From Bathynomus jamesi (Eukaryota; Arthropoda; Malacostraca; Isopoda; Cirolanidae), in NCBI GenBank assembly GCA_023014485.1, contig JAJOZX010012099.1, forward strand, positions 47,566-111,565: a stretch of 64,000 nt of DNA, written 5' to 3'. Positions 32,561 through 42,336 of this stretch are shown one piece after another (within the stretch, counting starts at the first letter, position 1; the number at the start of each line of letters is the position of its first letter). The notes beneath the pieces are model-generated. The model saw only the letters and a program-made list of their open reading frames with translations. It was not told the origin of the DNA and did not search any database. The position numbers and the translations under genes were made by a program.

Positions 32561-34437
32561 GGCATTGTTAGTATTATAACTTCTGAAGGCATATTTGTGT
32601 TCTTTAATACGGGTTTTAATATTTCTTCGTTTCTCCTACATATACTAAATCACACCTTTTACAGGGAATGCTGTAGACACAGGCTTGTTCCTGTTTTGCA
32701 ACGTTATTCCTAACCAATTTACTTTTCACGGTAGACGAATATTTGAACGCCAAAGCAAACTTAAAATCTTTCGTCAACGGTTTTACTCTTTCTAAGCTGG
32801 CAATGTAAGGCAAACTCATATTGTTTTTGGTTAACTGAAGGTTCCCGAGGAGCATAAAAAGATTTTCTGGCTTTAAAATACGTCTTTCTGATAAACCACT
32901 CAGGATATTTTAAATCCTTAAAAATGTTTCAAATCTTTGAATTTTCCGGGTCCAGCGAATGTGGGCTACAAATCCTGAGTGCTCTTAGAAACATGGAAGA
33001 AATAATTGAGCTTTTAACCCCTTCATCATATGAAAAATAATGAATGTACGAATTACAATGAGTAGGTTTTCTGTAGACTGTGAAATTGGGCTTTCCGCTT
33101 TCGTTAATGACCAAAACATCTAGAAAAGGTAATTGTTTGTCGTTCTCCCATTCATATTTAAATTTAATAGAGGGAACAAGATTATTTAATGACTGAAAGA
33201 AAGTGTCAAAGTTGTTCCAGTGGTCAGGCCAAAATGAGAAAATATCATTTACATAACGAAACCAAATTAGATTCCTGGGACATATTGTTTGCAACAATTC
33301 CGACTCATAATATTCCATGTGTAATGTACTCAGTATTGGGGATAAAGGGGACCCCATTCCTATACCAAAACGTTGCAAATAAAATTCTTCACCGAAGGAG
33401 AAGGCATTATTAGTGACACAGAGTTTTATCAGTTCTAAAAAGACAGATGTGGGCATGCCTAGTTCTACGTTACATGTTAGTTTTTTAGATAGAAAATTGC
33501 CAAGTACATCATCAATGGGAACTTTCGTAAACAAGGACTCAACGTCAAAACTGATCATTCTTCCCCGTTTTAAATCTAAGGACATAACTTTGTTAATAAA
33601 GTCACGGGAATTAGTGATATGCGAGCCTGGAAATTTACCAACTAATGGGGACAATTTATCTGCAAGAAATTTAGATAACCTGTAACTAAAGGAACCCCTG
33701 TGTGAAATAATGGGACTGAGTGGTATATTAATCTTATGGGTTTGGGTAAGCCGTAAATGTGGGGGAGTTTGGGGTTAATCTGTAGAAATCTTTTAGGGTC
33801 AATCGCCGGGACATCTTTTAATAAGTTTCTGATAGTTTTGTTGAATTCAGCAGAAAGACGCTTTAGGGGGAACGATCTCACTTTGGTGTAGGTGATTTCA
33901 TCACTAAGTAACGCTTCCATTTTTTGTTTATAATCACACTTGTCCAAAATAACCACAGTGTTACTTTTGTCCGCTTTAGTGACAAATATTGCTTCGTTCT
34001 TCCTGAGCTTGTCTAAAGCTAACCGGAATCTTTTGGGAATCGAGCCCATTGAGTTGAAATGTTCCAGAAACTTGCTCAGAATCAAACCATTTAAACACGA
34101 AATATCCACCCTGGAATTAACTACGGAAGACAAAATTTAAAACGATGTTTTTATCGGGTTTAAGGGCAAAGGACAACCCTAAATTAAGAACTTCCTTTTC
34201 GGATTTGGATAAGACATATGTCGATAAATTTAAAACGGAACCTTCCACCGCACACTTTGACAAGCACTTTCATCACATAAATTGGATAGCTTTCTGTTAA
34301 GTCGTTGTTCAGTGCGTCTAGTCTCCACATCGCATTTATAACACTGGTATGCATATGAAATTTTTTTGTCTGCTGTGATGGTTTTTTCAACTCGTATTAT
34401 ATAATTCGACCATGCTGAATTTGAAAATGACATTGGT
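32560..34437 (-). pseudogene. PLE copy 1 RT and GIY-YIG (catalytic Asp mutated)
   Basis: In order on the minus strand: RTEQRLNRKLSNLCDE, then after a shift LSKSEKEVLNLGLSFALKPD (N-terminal PLE block). Next come IFVTKADKSNTVVILDK, INPKLPHIYGLPKPI, RMISFDVESLFTKVPIDDVL (RT motif A) and RFGIGMGSPLSPILS (motif B). In motif C, WFRYVNDIFSFW replaces the usual YVDD with YVND. KPTHCNSYIHYFS follows, then LTKNNMSLPYIASL, and CKRCDLVYVGET of the GIY-YIG domain with a shift soon after. The Asn in motif C alone should abolish polymerase activity. Confidence 0.88.
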
Positions 34438-34547
34438 TTTCCTCAATCAGGTCAGGTTTTTTCTCTATTGGCCATTTATTATAAGTCCAATTTTAATAAA
34501 TTATAAGAACACTCGTGAAAATGAAAACATTGTGTGAATAAATACTT

Positions 34548-35318
34548 TTATTCATACAATGAATATGGAAAAAAGTTTATTGAGGCAGGAATGAAGTTTT
34601 TTTTGGCTTTCCGTCTGTGTTTTTCTTCGGGCACGTCTCGCTTCAAACACCAGCAATAGTCCGCCAGCATATTGATATCCCAGTTTCCCTGGTACCTCTC
34701 TTCCATTATTTTGATATCTTGGTGAAATCGTTCACCCTGTTCCTCACTATAATCCCCGCAATTTTCAGGAAAATAGTCCAAGTGGGACCACAAAAAGTGC
34801 ATTTTTATGGACATGCGCGACCCATGAGCTTTGAAAGCTTCCATCAAGTTTTCGACAACGGACTCGTATTCCGGACTTCTACGCTTGCCAAGAAAATCAG
34901 TGACAACTGATTTGAATGCCTGCCAGGCATTCTTCTCAGTTGGAGTCATTGCGTTTTCGAACTGAGTATCCTTGATCAAAGTTCGAATTTGAGGACCATC
35001 AAAAACCCCAGCATTTAGTTTAGCATCAGATATATGAGGAAATTTACTCTCGAGATATCGGAATGCTGAACCCTCGTTATTCATTGATTTGATGAAATTT
35101 TTCATCAAGCCCAGCTTAATATGAAGTGGTGGGAGCAAAATTTTTGTTGGTGGTACAAGGGGCACTGAAACGACATTATGCGACCCAGGTTCAAAATTCT
35201 CTCTGGATGCCCATTTACGCTGTGCATAGTGCTTCTCATCCGCTCGGCTATCCCATTTGCAGAGGAAACATGGGTATTTCGTGTATCCCCCTTGCATTCC
35301 CAATACAAATGCCACAAT
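34548..35318 (-). pseudogene. Last exon of the unknown-family gene
   Basis: Open throughout (about 256 codons) from the acceptor ttttttcag to TAA. It carries the CFLC-WDSR-H zinc-like motif and the strongly conserved EQGERFHQD block. AATAAA lies just beyond the stop on the minus strand (34530-34545). Confidence 0.75.
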
Positions 35319-35879
35319 CTGAAAAAAAATTAAAATATTTAAAGAATTTAGAGAATTTGTTCTATCAGATAAAAAAATCTATGCATTGGACTGTATCACT
35401 TCTGTGGGGAAGTTAAGTGTTCTTATACGCTCTCAAATAACCTTTGGAAAAACAACATAGTCAATAGCAATAGTTTACTTATGATATTACTATGGAAAAC
35501 TGATGAGTGGGTAGTTGGGAGGTAACGAAAATGGTTCACTGAGTAGGTAGGTAGTTAATCTAACAATTATTAAAGGTTATTATTCGTTTTTTGACCCAGT
35601 CACACCCAGCTATAACAGCAATATATATTGAATAACCAATCAAAGCTGAATAAGAAAATATATATATTATCTTGTGCAAATTTGTATAAAATGTACTTTT
35701 TCAAAAAAATATCTTCTACTTTCTAATATGTATGTATATAAATTTCGGTTGGTTTGTTTATTTGGGCTACCTTTTTTGGACTTTTTTGGAGATTTTTCTT
35801 GGCTTTTTTTGGCTACTTTTTCTTGCTTTGGCTACTTCTTTCTGTTTCTGGTCAGTGTGGTGGTTTTCGTTCTACTGAT

Positions 35880-36077
35880 ATGACGTGTGAATCTTGTGAA
35901 TTTGATTTCGAAGACCTAATCCGCCTTGTTGGCCTCGATGAAGATAAAAGTTTAGATGTTTTTTCCAATCACGGCATAATTCCAACATCCGTGATTTGCC
36001 CTAAATGTAATACTGCCTGTATTTTAAGACAAGACTCGAAGGTGTTTAGGTGCCGTAAAAAAAATGGAAGGATGTGA
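35880..36077 (+). pseudogene. Merlin (IS1016-like) transposase N-terminal fragment
   Basis: The reading MTCESCEFDFEDLIRLVGLD, then HGIIPTSVICPKCNTACIL and VFRCRKK, matches the zinc-ribbon start of Merlin/ISXO2-like transposases (CPxC ... FxC). The frame stops at 36077 before any catalytic domain. It is preceded by a T/F-rich low-complexity stretch. Confidence 0.6.
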
Positions 36078-36199
36078 AATCGTGGGTTTTACGTGCTGGG
36101 AATAGACGTCCTCATTACCGGCAGAACATCCTGACGATTCTACAGTTCTGCATCACTTCCTTACTGCAATTGCAGAACTATATCCTCGAAAATAAGGTG

Positions 36200-36250
36200 A
36201 CTGGTTAGGTTAGGTGGTTAGGCTAAGTTAGGTTAGGTTAAGTTGTGTTT
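36200..36250. repeat. TTAGG/TTAGGT-like run
   Basis: Repeated ggttaggtta units resemble the arthropod telomere pentamer TTAGG but are interspersed and short. An interstitial repeat inside the Merlin-like element is the likely reading. Confidence 0.6.
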
Positions 36251-36293
36251 AGCATGAATGCAAACTTTTCTGGTCGATTTTGAGGTGTTTTGC

Positions 36294-36396
36294 ACGAATC
36301 TGCCATCCGTTTCCTGTGCAAATGCGTAGTTTTCGAGATGACGATATCTCGAAAACTACGCATTTGCACAGGAAACGGATGGCAGATTCGTGCAGA
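36294..36396. repeat. Near-perfect ~49-bp-arm hairpin
   Basis: tgcacgaatctgccatccgt and following sequence to gttttcgagat is exactly reverse-complemented after a gacgat loop. Outer flanks (36250-36290 and 36397-36432) also pair imperfectly, so the arms total about 85 bp. Confidence 0.88.
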
Positions 36397-36479
36397 GCAC
36401 CTCCAAATTGACCAGAAACGTTTGCTCTCATTATAAAAAGAGACTGGGTCAAAAAACGAATAATTACCTTATTAAATTC

Positions 36480-37130
36480 CTTTTATGTCAATAACTGGGT
36501 GGATGAAACCAATTGGTTGCTCACCAGAGTTATTCTCCACACTAGTATTTATATACTGTGTGACAAGAGCGTGCTCGGTAATAGATATACATTACCGATC
36601 AACGAACCGAGGAAAAAACCAAGACGACGCTGGTGGAAAAAGCCCCGCTAAAAGGAGAACAAAGGAGAACGAAAACGAGGAACGGGGCGACAGGACGCAA
36701 CTGGAGAAGGGACAACAAGAGACACCGAAGAAAGATCCCCACCAGCAAGTACGCTCTCGACAATTATACAGGAAGGAGAAAAGAGACTCTAATAACTAGC
36801 AGTAAGTGACTAATTGTGTTTTTAGCCCAGTTGGATCTTCTAACTTCTAACTTAGAAGACTCATTAAATTAAGCTGGGTCAGACAACTTAGGCCTACATT
36901 GTGGCCTAAGACCCAGCATCAACTCATAGCTTAACAAAGGTGAAGGTAGATTGCCCTAACCTAGTTTGGTGAGGAATCCTACTGTGGACCTCAATTTATC
37001 TGCCCGCTCTGGACCATTTCCGGAATCTCTAGGCTGACCCCTACAGGGCTAGACTTAATCTACTCTATAGTTAGACTGGAGAACTAAGGGGTGGGTTAAT
37101 TGTGGACCAATTCATACAGAGCATTTTTCA
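36480..37130. other. Intron sequence without recognised gene
   Basis: A basic short reading at 36600-36799 (RKKPRRRWWKKPR) faintly resembles LINE linker sequence but is too short to call. The rest shows nothing. Confidence 0.4.
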
Positions 37131-37142
37131 CATTAGTATTAC

Positions 37143-37770
37143 CTTCAAATCTCCACAGATCCTCCAGTTATGTCGGTCGTATACGAGAGCATCCAGTAAA
37201 ATTTTCATGTTATCGTAGCTCTCAGTAAGTTGTACGGAATGTGCTACAGGGACTGATGCAACCCTATTCCCAATGTTGAGAAGTACTGCTTTCAAACTTC
37301 GTTTAGACGAGTCTATAAATAGCCTCCATTCTGATGCGTTATATGGCAGGCCCAAGGATTCGATTAGCCCCTCAACATTGCAGCAGTACACTAAGGAAGA
37401 GGTATTTTCGTGCACTGCAAAAAACTTGCGGAATTCTTCCTCTCGTTTCCTATACCAGGAGAATGTTGTTCCCGGAGCCAGCAAGTTGTCCTCTCGAAGT
37501 CGTGAGCCCAAGATCTCGGCAGCTAATTTGGAAAGTCCTAAATCCCTGGTAAGATCATTAAGTTTGGCCTGGTTGAGAGGCCTCGGCTCATTTGAAGCGG
37601 TATTTTGAGGTATATACGACTGGGACTGGTCATTGATTCATCATCAGAATCATCGAAGTCCAGGGTTTGAGGTGGGTCGGGTATTGGAATTCCAGGACCA
37701 TGGGGTACAGGTCTCATAGCAGAAGGAATGTCAGGGTATACAACAATGTGTTTATTCTTCTTGTTAACTC
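37143..37770 (-). pseudogene. Middle exon of the unknown-family gene (frameshifted)
   Basis: The acceptor is ttttcag and the donor is aag|gtaata. The frame changes near 37640 between DDESMTSP and NEPRPLNQAKLNDL, both of which belong to the family. Confidence 0.72.
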
Positions 37771-37892
37771 CTGAAAATAGAAACACAAACATGGATATAA
37801 AACTTGCATATGAAATAGAAGAAGCATTCAGACAGTGGCGGCTCGTGAGGGAAGGCTGCGGTCTGTAAGATATGAAATAGGTCGATGGAGTC

Positions 37893-37966
37893 TGTATATT
37901 TTCTTTCTTTTTCATTCATATTGTCCCTTCGGGGACAATATGAATGAAAAAGAAAGAAAATATACA
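37893..37966. repeat. Perfect 35-bp-arm hairpin with a TTCG loop
   Basis: The arms 37893-37927 and 37932-37966 are exact reverse complements around ttcg, giving a c(ttcg)g closing tetraloop on the + strand. It lies in an intron of the minus-strand unknown-family gene. Confidence 0.93.
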
Positions 37967-38169
37967 ATCATTGTATATGTAAATGTAACTTGTATAACAA
38001 TATGTATGTGTAAATGTATTTTCTATAACAATATGTATATGTAAATGTATGATTACCATTATGGTGAATATTATGCTATATATGGTGAATATTACATTAT
38101 GGTGAATATTATGTCAAGTTTCATACGAGGATTTCAAAATATTTAAGAAAAATAAATTTATAAGCCCAC

Positions 38170-38496
38170 CTTGGAGGTTTGTCATGCAGAAATAGCAATC
38201 TGTCACGTGATCCTTTCCTTCTCTCCAAATCATGGGAATTCCAAAAGGCAAAGATTTCGCTCTGCCTTTGCTCCATCTTCTCAAATTTTCAATGCACGTC
38301 TTGCAGCACATATGAGGGGCGAAATTTTTGTCCTGGTCCCCTAGCTTAATTCCAAAGTATGCTCTATACATTGTCTTCACAAATTTAGTGATTTGGGACT
38401 GGTTATTTGGCATGGTAACCGTCCCACATATGTAGCAGAATCTATTGGGATCATTTTTACACGCTCTATTTATTATGAAATATTTTATCTATATGC
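38170..38496 (-). pseudogene. First recognisable exon of the unknown-family gene
   Basis: Cys-rich exon with donor caag|gtgggc and a candidate acceptor acttttcag at about 38497. An in-frame TAG lies near the 5' end, so translation begins at a downstream ATG (38413) or the acceptor used is different. Confidence 0.62.
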
Positions 38497-38683
38497 CTGA
38501 AAAGTAAAAAAAGATATTATACAAGTGAAACAAGTGATGATAGATGTTACTGTTCCAATTCCGCTTTGACAAAATCACGAAAAATTCTATTTTACTTATG
38601 AGGCCATAGCCAGATAACCTGAGCTGATTGAGAAAAACGGATTGCAGATTCGAAATCAGCAGGAAAAACTCTATAAGAATCAC

Positions 38684-38989
38684 TTACAAAACCCTTGGCA
38701 GCAAAATTGATGTATTACCAGTGTAATCTGCAGTTTCAAACAGCGCCACAAGTAGTTCACACGACACATGCGATTTAAGGACACGTAGACAATTTCTTAG
38801 TTTGAAATACGTATGGTCAATCTCTCTCTTAACAGACGGAATACGTTCCTTCAAAATTTCCCTGGCAAAATTCGGAAATGGTGTATGGTCCTTCCTGAAG
38901 GTAAACTGTTTCAAGGACTTCGGGCACACTTGCTCCACTAAACACTCTTGCAGGAACTTGAGTTGCAGCATCTTGGTCTTCACAGCCAC
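38684..38989 (-). pseudogene. PLE copy 1 N-terminal coding segment
   Basis: An open frame of 101 codons (LKFLQECLVEQVCPKSLKQF, then FPNFAREILKERI) resembles the N-terminal helical region of Penelope proteins. It is followed inward by the TIR-bounded insertion at 38637. Its strand and position match copy 1. Confidence 0.6.
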
Positions 38990-39045
38990 TAGTGTTTTTT
39001 CATATAGACGATAGGAAGATACAAGTTGGGGAAAAGTAACTAAGA

Positions 39046-40240
39046 AAAAGGCTCACCCAAAACCCATAAGATTAATATACCACTCCGTCCCATTATTTCA
39101 CACAGGGGTTCCTTTAGTTACAGGTTATCTAAATTTCTTGCAGATAAATTGTCCCCATTAGTTGGTAAATTTTCAGGCTCGCACATCACTAATTCCTGTG
39201 ACTTTATTAACAAAGTTATTTCCTCAGATTTAAAACGGGGAAGAATGATCAGTTTTGACGTTGAGTTCTTGTTTACGAAAGTTCCCGTTGATGATGTACT
39301 TAGTTTTTTAGATAGAAAATTGCCAACATGTAACGTAGAACTAGGCATGCCCACATCTGTATTTTTAGAACTGATACAACTCTGCGTCACCAATAATGCC
39401 TTCTCCTTCGGTGAAGAATTTTATTTGCAACGTTTTGGTATGGGAATGGGGTCCCCTTTATCTCCAATACTGAGTACAATATACATGGAATATTATGAGT
39501 CGGAATTGTTGCAAACAATATGTCCCAGGAATCTAGTTTGGTTTCGTTATGTAGATGATATTTTCCCATTTTGGCCTGACCACTGGAACAACTTTGACAC
39601 TTTCTTTCAGTCATTAAATAATCTTGTTCCCTCTATTAAATTTAAATATGAATGGGAGAACGACAAACAATTACCTTTTCTAGATGTTTTGGTCATTAAC
39701 GAAAGCGGAAAGCCCAATTTCACAGTCTATAGAAAACCTACTCATTGTAATTCGTACATTCATTATTTTTCATATCATGATGAAGGGGTTAAAAGCTCAA
39801 TTATTTCTTCCATGTTTCTAAGAGCACTCAGGATTTGTAGCCCACATCTGCTGGACCCGGAAAATTCAAAGATTTGAAACATTTTTAAGGATTCAAAATA
39901 TCCCGAGTGGTTTATCAGAAAGGCGTATTTTAAAGCCAGAAAATCTTTTTATGCCCCTCGGGAACCTTCAGTTAACCAAAAACAATATGAGTTTGCCTTA
40001 CATTGCCAGCTTAGAAAGAGTAAAACCGTTGACGAAAGATTTTAAGTTTGCTTTGGCGTTCAAATATTCGTCTACCGTGAAAAGTAAATTGGTTAGGAAT
40101 AACGTTGCAAAACAGGAACAAGCCTGTGTCTACAGCATTCCCTGTAAAAGTTGTGATTTAGTATACGTATTAGAAACTGGAAGAAATATTGAAACCCGTA
40201 TTAAAGAACACAAATATGCCTTCAGAAGTTGTAATACTAA
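39046..40240 (+). pseudogene. PLE copy 2 RT and GIY-YIG (5' part)
   Basis: The RT has RMISFDVEFLFTKVPVDDVL, RFGMGMGSPLSPILS and an intact WFRYVDDIFPFW, unlike copy 1. A frame change near 39880 is followed by KNNMSLPYIASLERVKPLTK and the GIY-YIG core CKSCDLVYVLETGRNIETRI, where the usual Gly of YVGET is Leu. Coding is cut at 40240 by the LTR element. Confidence 0.88.
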
Positions 40241-40361
40241 TGTAACGAGTCTTTACTAATTATTGTTTTCTGTGTTTCAGATCTATACTATGTTTATGTT
40301 GAATAAAGCCTCAAATTGGCCTTTACTTTATCTCTAGCCCGCTAACAAACGCGGCACTACA
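40241..40361 (+). repeat. Gypsy 1 5' LTR
   Basis: TGTAACGAG...GCACTACA, 121 bp. It is very short for a Gypsy LTR. It contains tgaataaagcctc as a likely poly(A) signal. Confidence 0.92.
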
Positions 40362-40443
40362 ATTTATTCAACATTTCAATCAGCCAATTAGTCGGCCTTT
40401 CAGATACAGCAAGCAAATATTCATCCAGTAATCTTACTATATC

Positions 40444-41860
40444 ATGGAGAAGGTGATTCGCCCGGATAAATTTATTACTTCTCCGAATTCTCCCCAAGCT
40501 GGGAAACTATGGAAATTATGGTCGCGCGGATTCAAATATTTCTTGAGTACTATCGCCGAACACAACCCCAATAAATTGGAGGTTCTATTCATAAATATCG
40601 GCCCCGATGTCGCTGATATCATTCAAGACTGCTCTACTTATGAGGATGCCATGGCAGCCTTAGAGGCCACCTACGTCAAGAAGCCAAACGAGGTATGCGC
40701 TCGCCACCTGTTGTCCACCCGTCACCAAAAACCCGAGGAAACCCTCGATGAGTACTTGCAAATTCTTCAACAACTAGCCAATGACTGCAACTTCAAATCG
40801 GTTTCCGCCGACGAAAACAGGAGTTCATCTGTGAGAGACTCTTTCATCCGAGGAATTAGAGATAGCGCCATCCGTACCCGCTTACTCGAAAATGACACAC
40901 TCTCACTGGAAAAGGCTATCGTCCAGGCTCGAACATTAGATCAGGCCCAGAAAAACTCAGAATCGTACCTCACTCATTACGGTGCTGTTGCAGCCACTGG
41001 CTCTCGCCACGAACCGTCGCCGACTACTGACTCTGCCCGGCCTGCCTGCGTCCAAGAAGACGATCTCCCAAACTCTTCAGCCGCTACGAATTTCGACAAC
41101 AAAGCCGCTCTGTGCTTCTTCTGCGGGTCTCGACGCCACCCACGAAGCAGGTGTCCAGCAAAGGATTCTATCTGTGCGAAATGTGAAAAGACCGGCCACT
41201 GGGCCAAAGTCTGCCGCTCAAGTACTTCCTCGGCACGTCAAAAACAGGATAAAACCACAGCGTCTCATTCAGCCGCAGCATTAGCGACCATTAGTACCAC
41301 TCTATCGTGTAGCTCCTCCATGCCTACCAACTCAACAGTCGATATCCTCGTCAACGGCCGTTCGTGTCTCGCCTTGTTGGATACTGGCAGCTCGGACAAC
41401 TTCATTCGTGAGGATCTAGCCAAACACTTAGAGCTGCCCATTCTTCCGCACTCGGGCGTCGTATCAATGGCTTCGCCTAATCTATCCGCAGCCATCTCAG
41501 GTCGATGTACAGTGAAGGTTACGATGGGAGACCGCGACTACGAAAAGCTCGAACTATCCGTCTTGTCGGATCTGTGCGCTGACATAATACTCGGTACCCC
41601 ATTCTTAATCAGACACAAGGAATTGAACGTCAATTTCGGAGGTCCGGAGCCAGCACTCCATATATGCGGCCTTACTCGATCAAGAATTTCAGCCCCACCA
41701 CTATTCGGCAACTTAACTGCCGATTGTCGTCCCATCGCCACGAAGTCCAGACGATTTTGCTCTGAGGACAAAATTTTAATTGGGAAAGAAATCGAAAAGC
41801 TACTCAGGGATGAGATAATCGAACCCAGTAACTCACCCTGGCGTGCTCAAGTAGTCATCA
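40444..41860 (+). pseudogene. Gypsy 1 gag-protease-RT start, cut by Gypsy 2
   Basis: The ORF starts MEKVIRPDKFITSPNSPQAG. The gag region ends with two zinc knuckles, CFFCGSRRHPRSRC and CAKCEKTGHWAKVC. The aspartic protease motif is LALLDTGSSDNFIRED and its flap partner region is ADIILGTPFLI. The RT begins LLRDEIIEPSNSPWRAQVVI, then meets the inner element at 41861, whose first bases supply an artificial stop. Up to that point the frame is open (about 473 codons), so the copy was young when hit. Confidence 0.9.
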
Positions 41861-42318
41861 TGTAGTGCCTTGCACCACAAGAGTATTCTTTATTAGTGAA
41901 AACTGCCACAAATTGGCATGAGTGAAATATTTAAATCTAAAATAAATAAATAAATAAATAAATAAATACAAGTTAAATATGTCCAGTGATCAAATTTAAT
42001 TCTTAAGAATTCAGTGTGGTGTGACTAGACATGAATGGGCTTTTAAGGATTATATTGGCTGGTTGGTAAAATTATTAAGTAAAAACAAACTTGTGTGCAA
42101 CGACAACACAAAGGACGCCACTTTACACATTATATTCGAAATCACCCCGCCAGCAAGCAAAGTTCCTTTGTGGTATGTTTTGTGTTTATAGTATTTATTC
42201 TTTACTATTTCATATCTGTATGCAATACCGCATACTGCAGATACTAACGCCTTATACCGTTTGCAATTAGTACTAAGATTCATACTACAAATAGTAATGT
42301 AAGATTCATATAATAAAT
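41861..42318 (+). repeat. Gypsy 2 5' LTR, truncated
   Basis: It matches 47086-47537, then stops at aataaattactta. The remaining part of the LTR and the primer-binding site are deleted just before the gag ATG at 42337. Confidence 0.85.
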
Positions 42319-42336
42319 TACTTAGACCTCCTCACA

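Larger units (their letters stand above)
35573..36472. mobile_element. TIR element with Merlin-like fragment, inside an intron
   Basis: aggttattattcgttttttg at 35573 and its near-perfect inverse ending at 36472 (27-28 bp, one or two mismatches) form TIRs. The + strand carries an ISXO2/Merlin-type N-terminal fragment. The right half contains a long perfect hairpin (about 36290-36395). No matching target duplication was found. It lies in the last intron of the unknown-family gene. Confidence 0.65.
34548..38496 (-). pseudogene. Multi-exon arthropod repeat gene, candidate transposase, one frameshift
   Basis: Exon 38496-38170 encodes a Cys-rich region (FCYICGT, CCKTCIENLRRWSKG, CYFCMTNL). Exon 37770-37143 encodes KHIVVYPDIPSAMRPVPHGP, an acidic stretch, a 1-base frameshift near 37640, LGLSKLAAEILGSRL, TTFSWYRKREEEFRKFF, EWRLFIDSSKRSLKAVLL and ICGDLK. 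Exon 35318-34548 encodes IVAFVLGMQGGYTKYPCFLC with KWDSR, LHIKLGLMKNFIKS, FDGPQIRTLIKD, MSIKMHFLWSHLDYFPENCG and EEQGERFHQDIKIMEERYQG, ending at TAA with a nearby AATAAA. Splice sites are canonical (caag|gt, ttttcag, ttgaag|gt, ttttttcag). I know this as a multi-copy family in arthropods without an assigned function. The spaced FID, GDLK with CFLC, and EEQGER suggest an RNase H-like DDE/D fold, which is inference. A known superfamily such as Sola has not been excluded. Confidence 0.75.
34437..38637 (-). mobile_element. TIR-bounded element carrying a multi-exon gene of unknown family
   Basis: The left end gttttcctcaatcaggtcag and the right end read inward, gtttttctcaatcagctcag, match at 21 of the first 23 bases, then weaken (about 28/38). 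The ends sit exactly where PLE copy 1 coding is interrupted: PLE coding resumes on both sides (38684-38989 and below 34437). I found no clear target duplication. Inside are three spliced exons on the minus strand (38496-38170, 37770-37143, 35318-34548), a Merlin-like TIR element in one intron and a 35-bp-arm hairpin in the other. This makes the gene's mobility very likely. Confidence 0.72.
31533..39045 (-). mobile_element. Penelope-like element, copy 1 (minus strand), interrupted
   Basis: The 3' end lies at 31533 (shared terminal sequence ggtttttattacc with copy 2 at 51587). Reading upward on the minus strand: three tandem C-terminal/3' UTR units (31667-32560), GIY-YIG, RT, and connection and N-terminal domain to about 34437, then a 4.2-kb insertion (34437-38637), then the PLE N-terminal coding at 38684-38989. 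The 5' end meets the truncated 5' end of copy 2 at about 39045, giving a 5'-to-5' arrangement known for Penelope elements. Confidence 0.82.

Noticed and set aside
36200..36250. Telomere or telomere-fusion site
   Set aside because: The TTAGG-like run is short, irregular and inside a transposon.
36485..36799. Basic 104-codon frame as a gene
   Set aside because: Only weak resemblance to LINE linker sequence, no domain, and it lies in an intron of the unknown-family gene.
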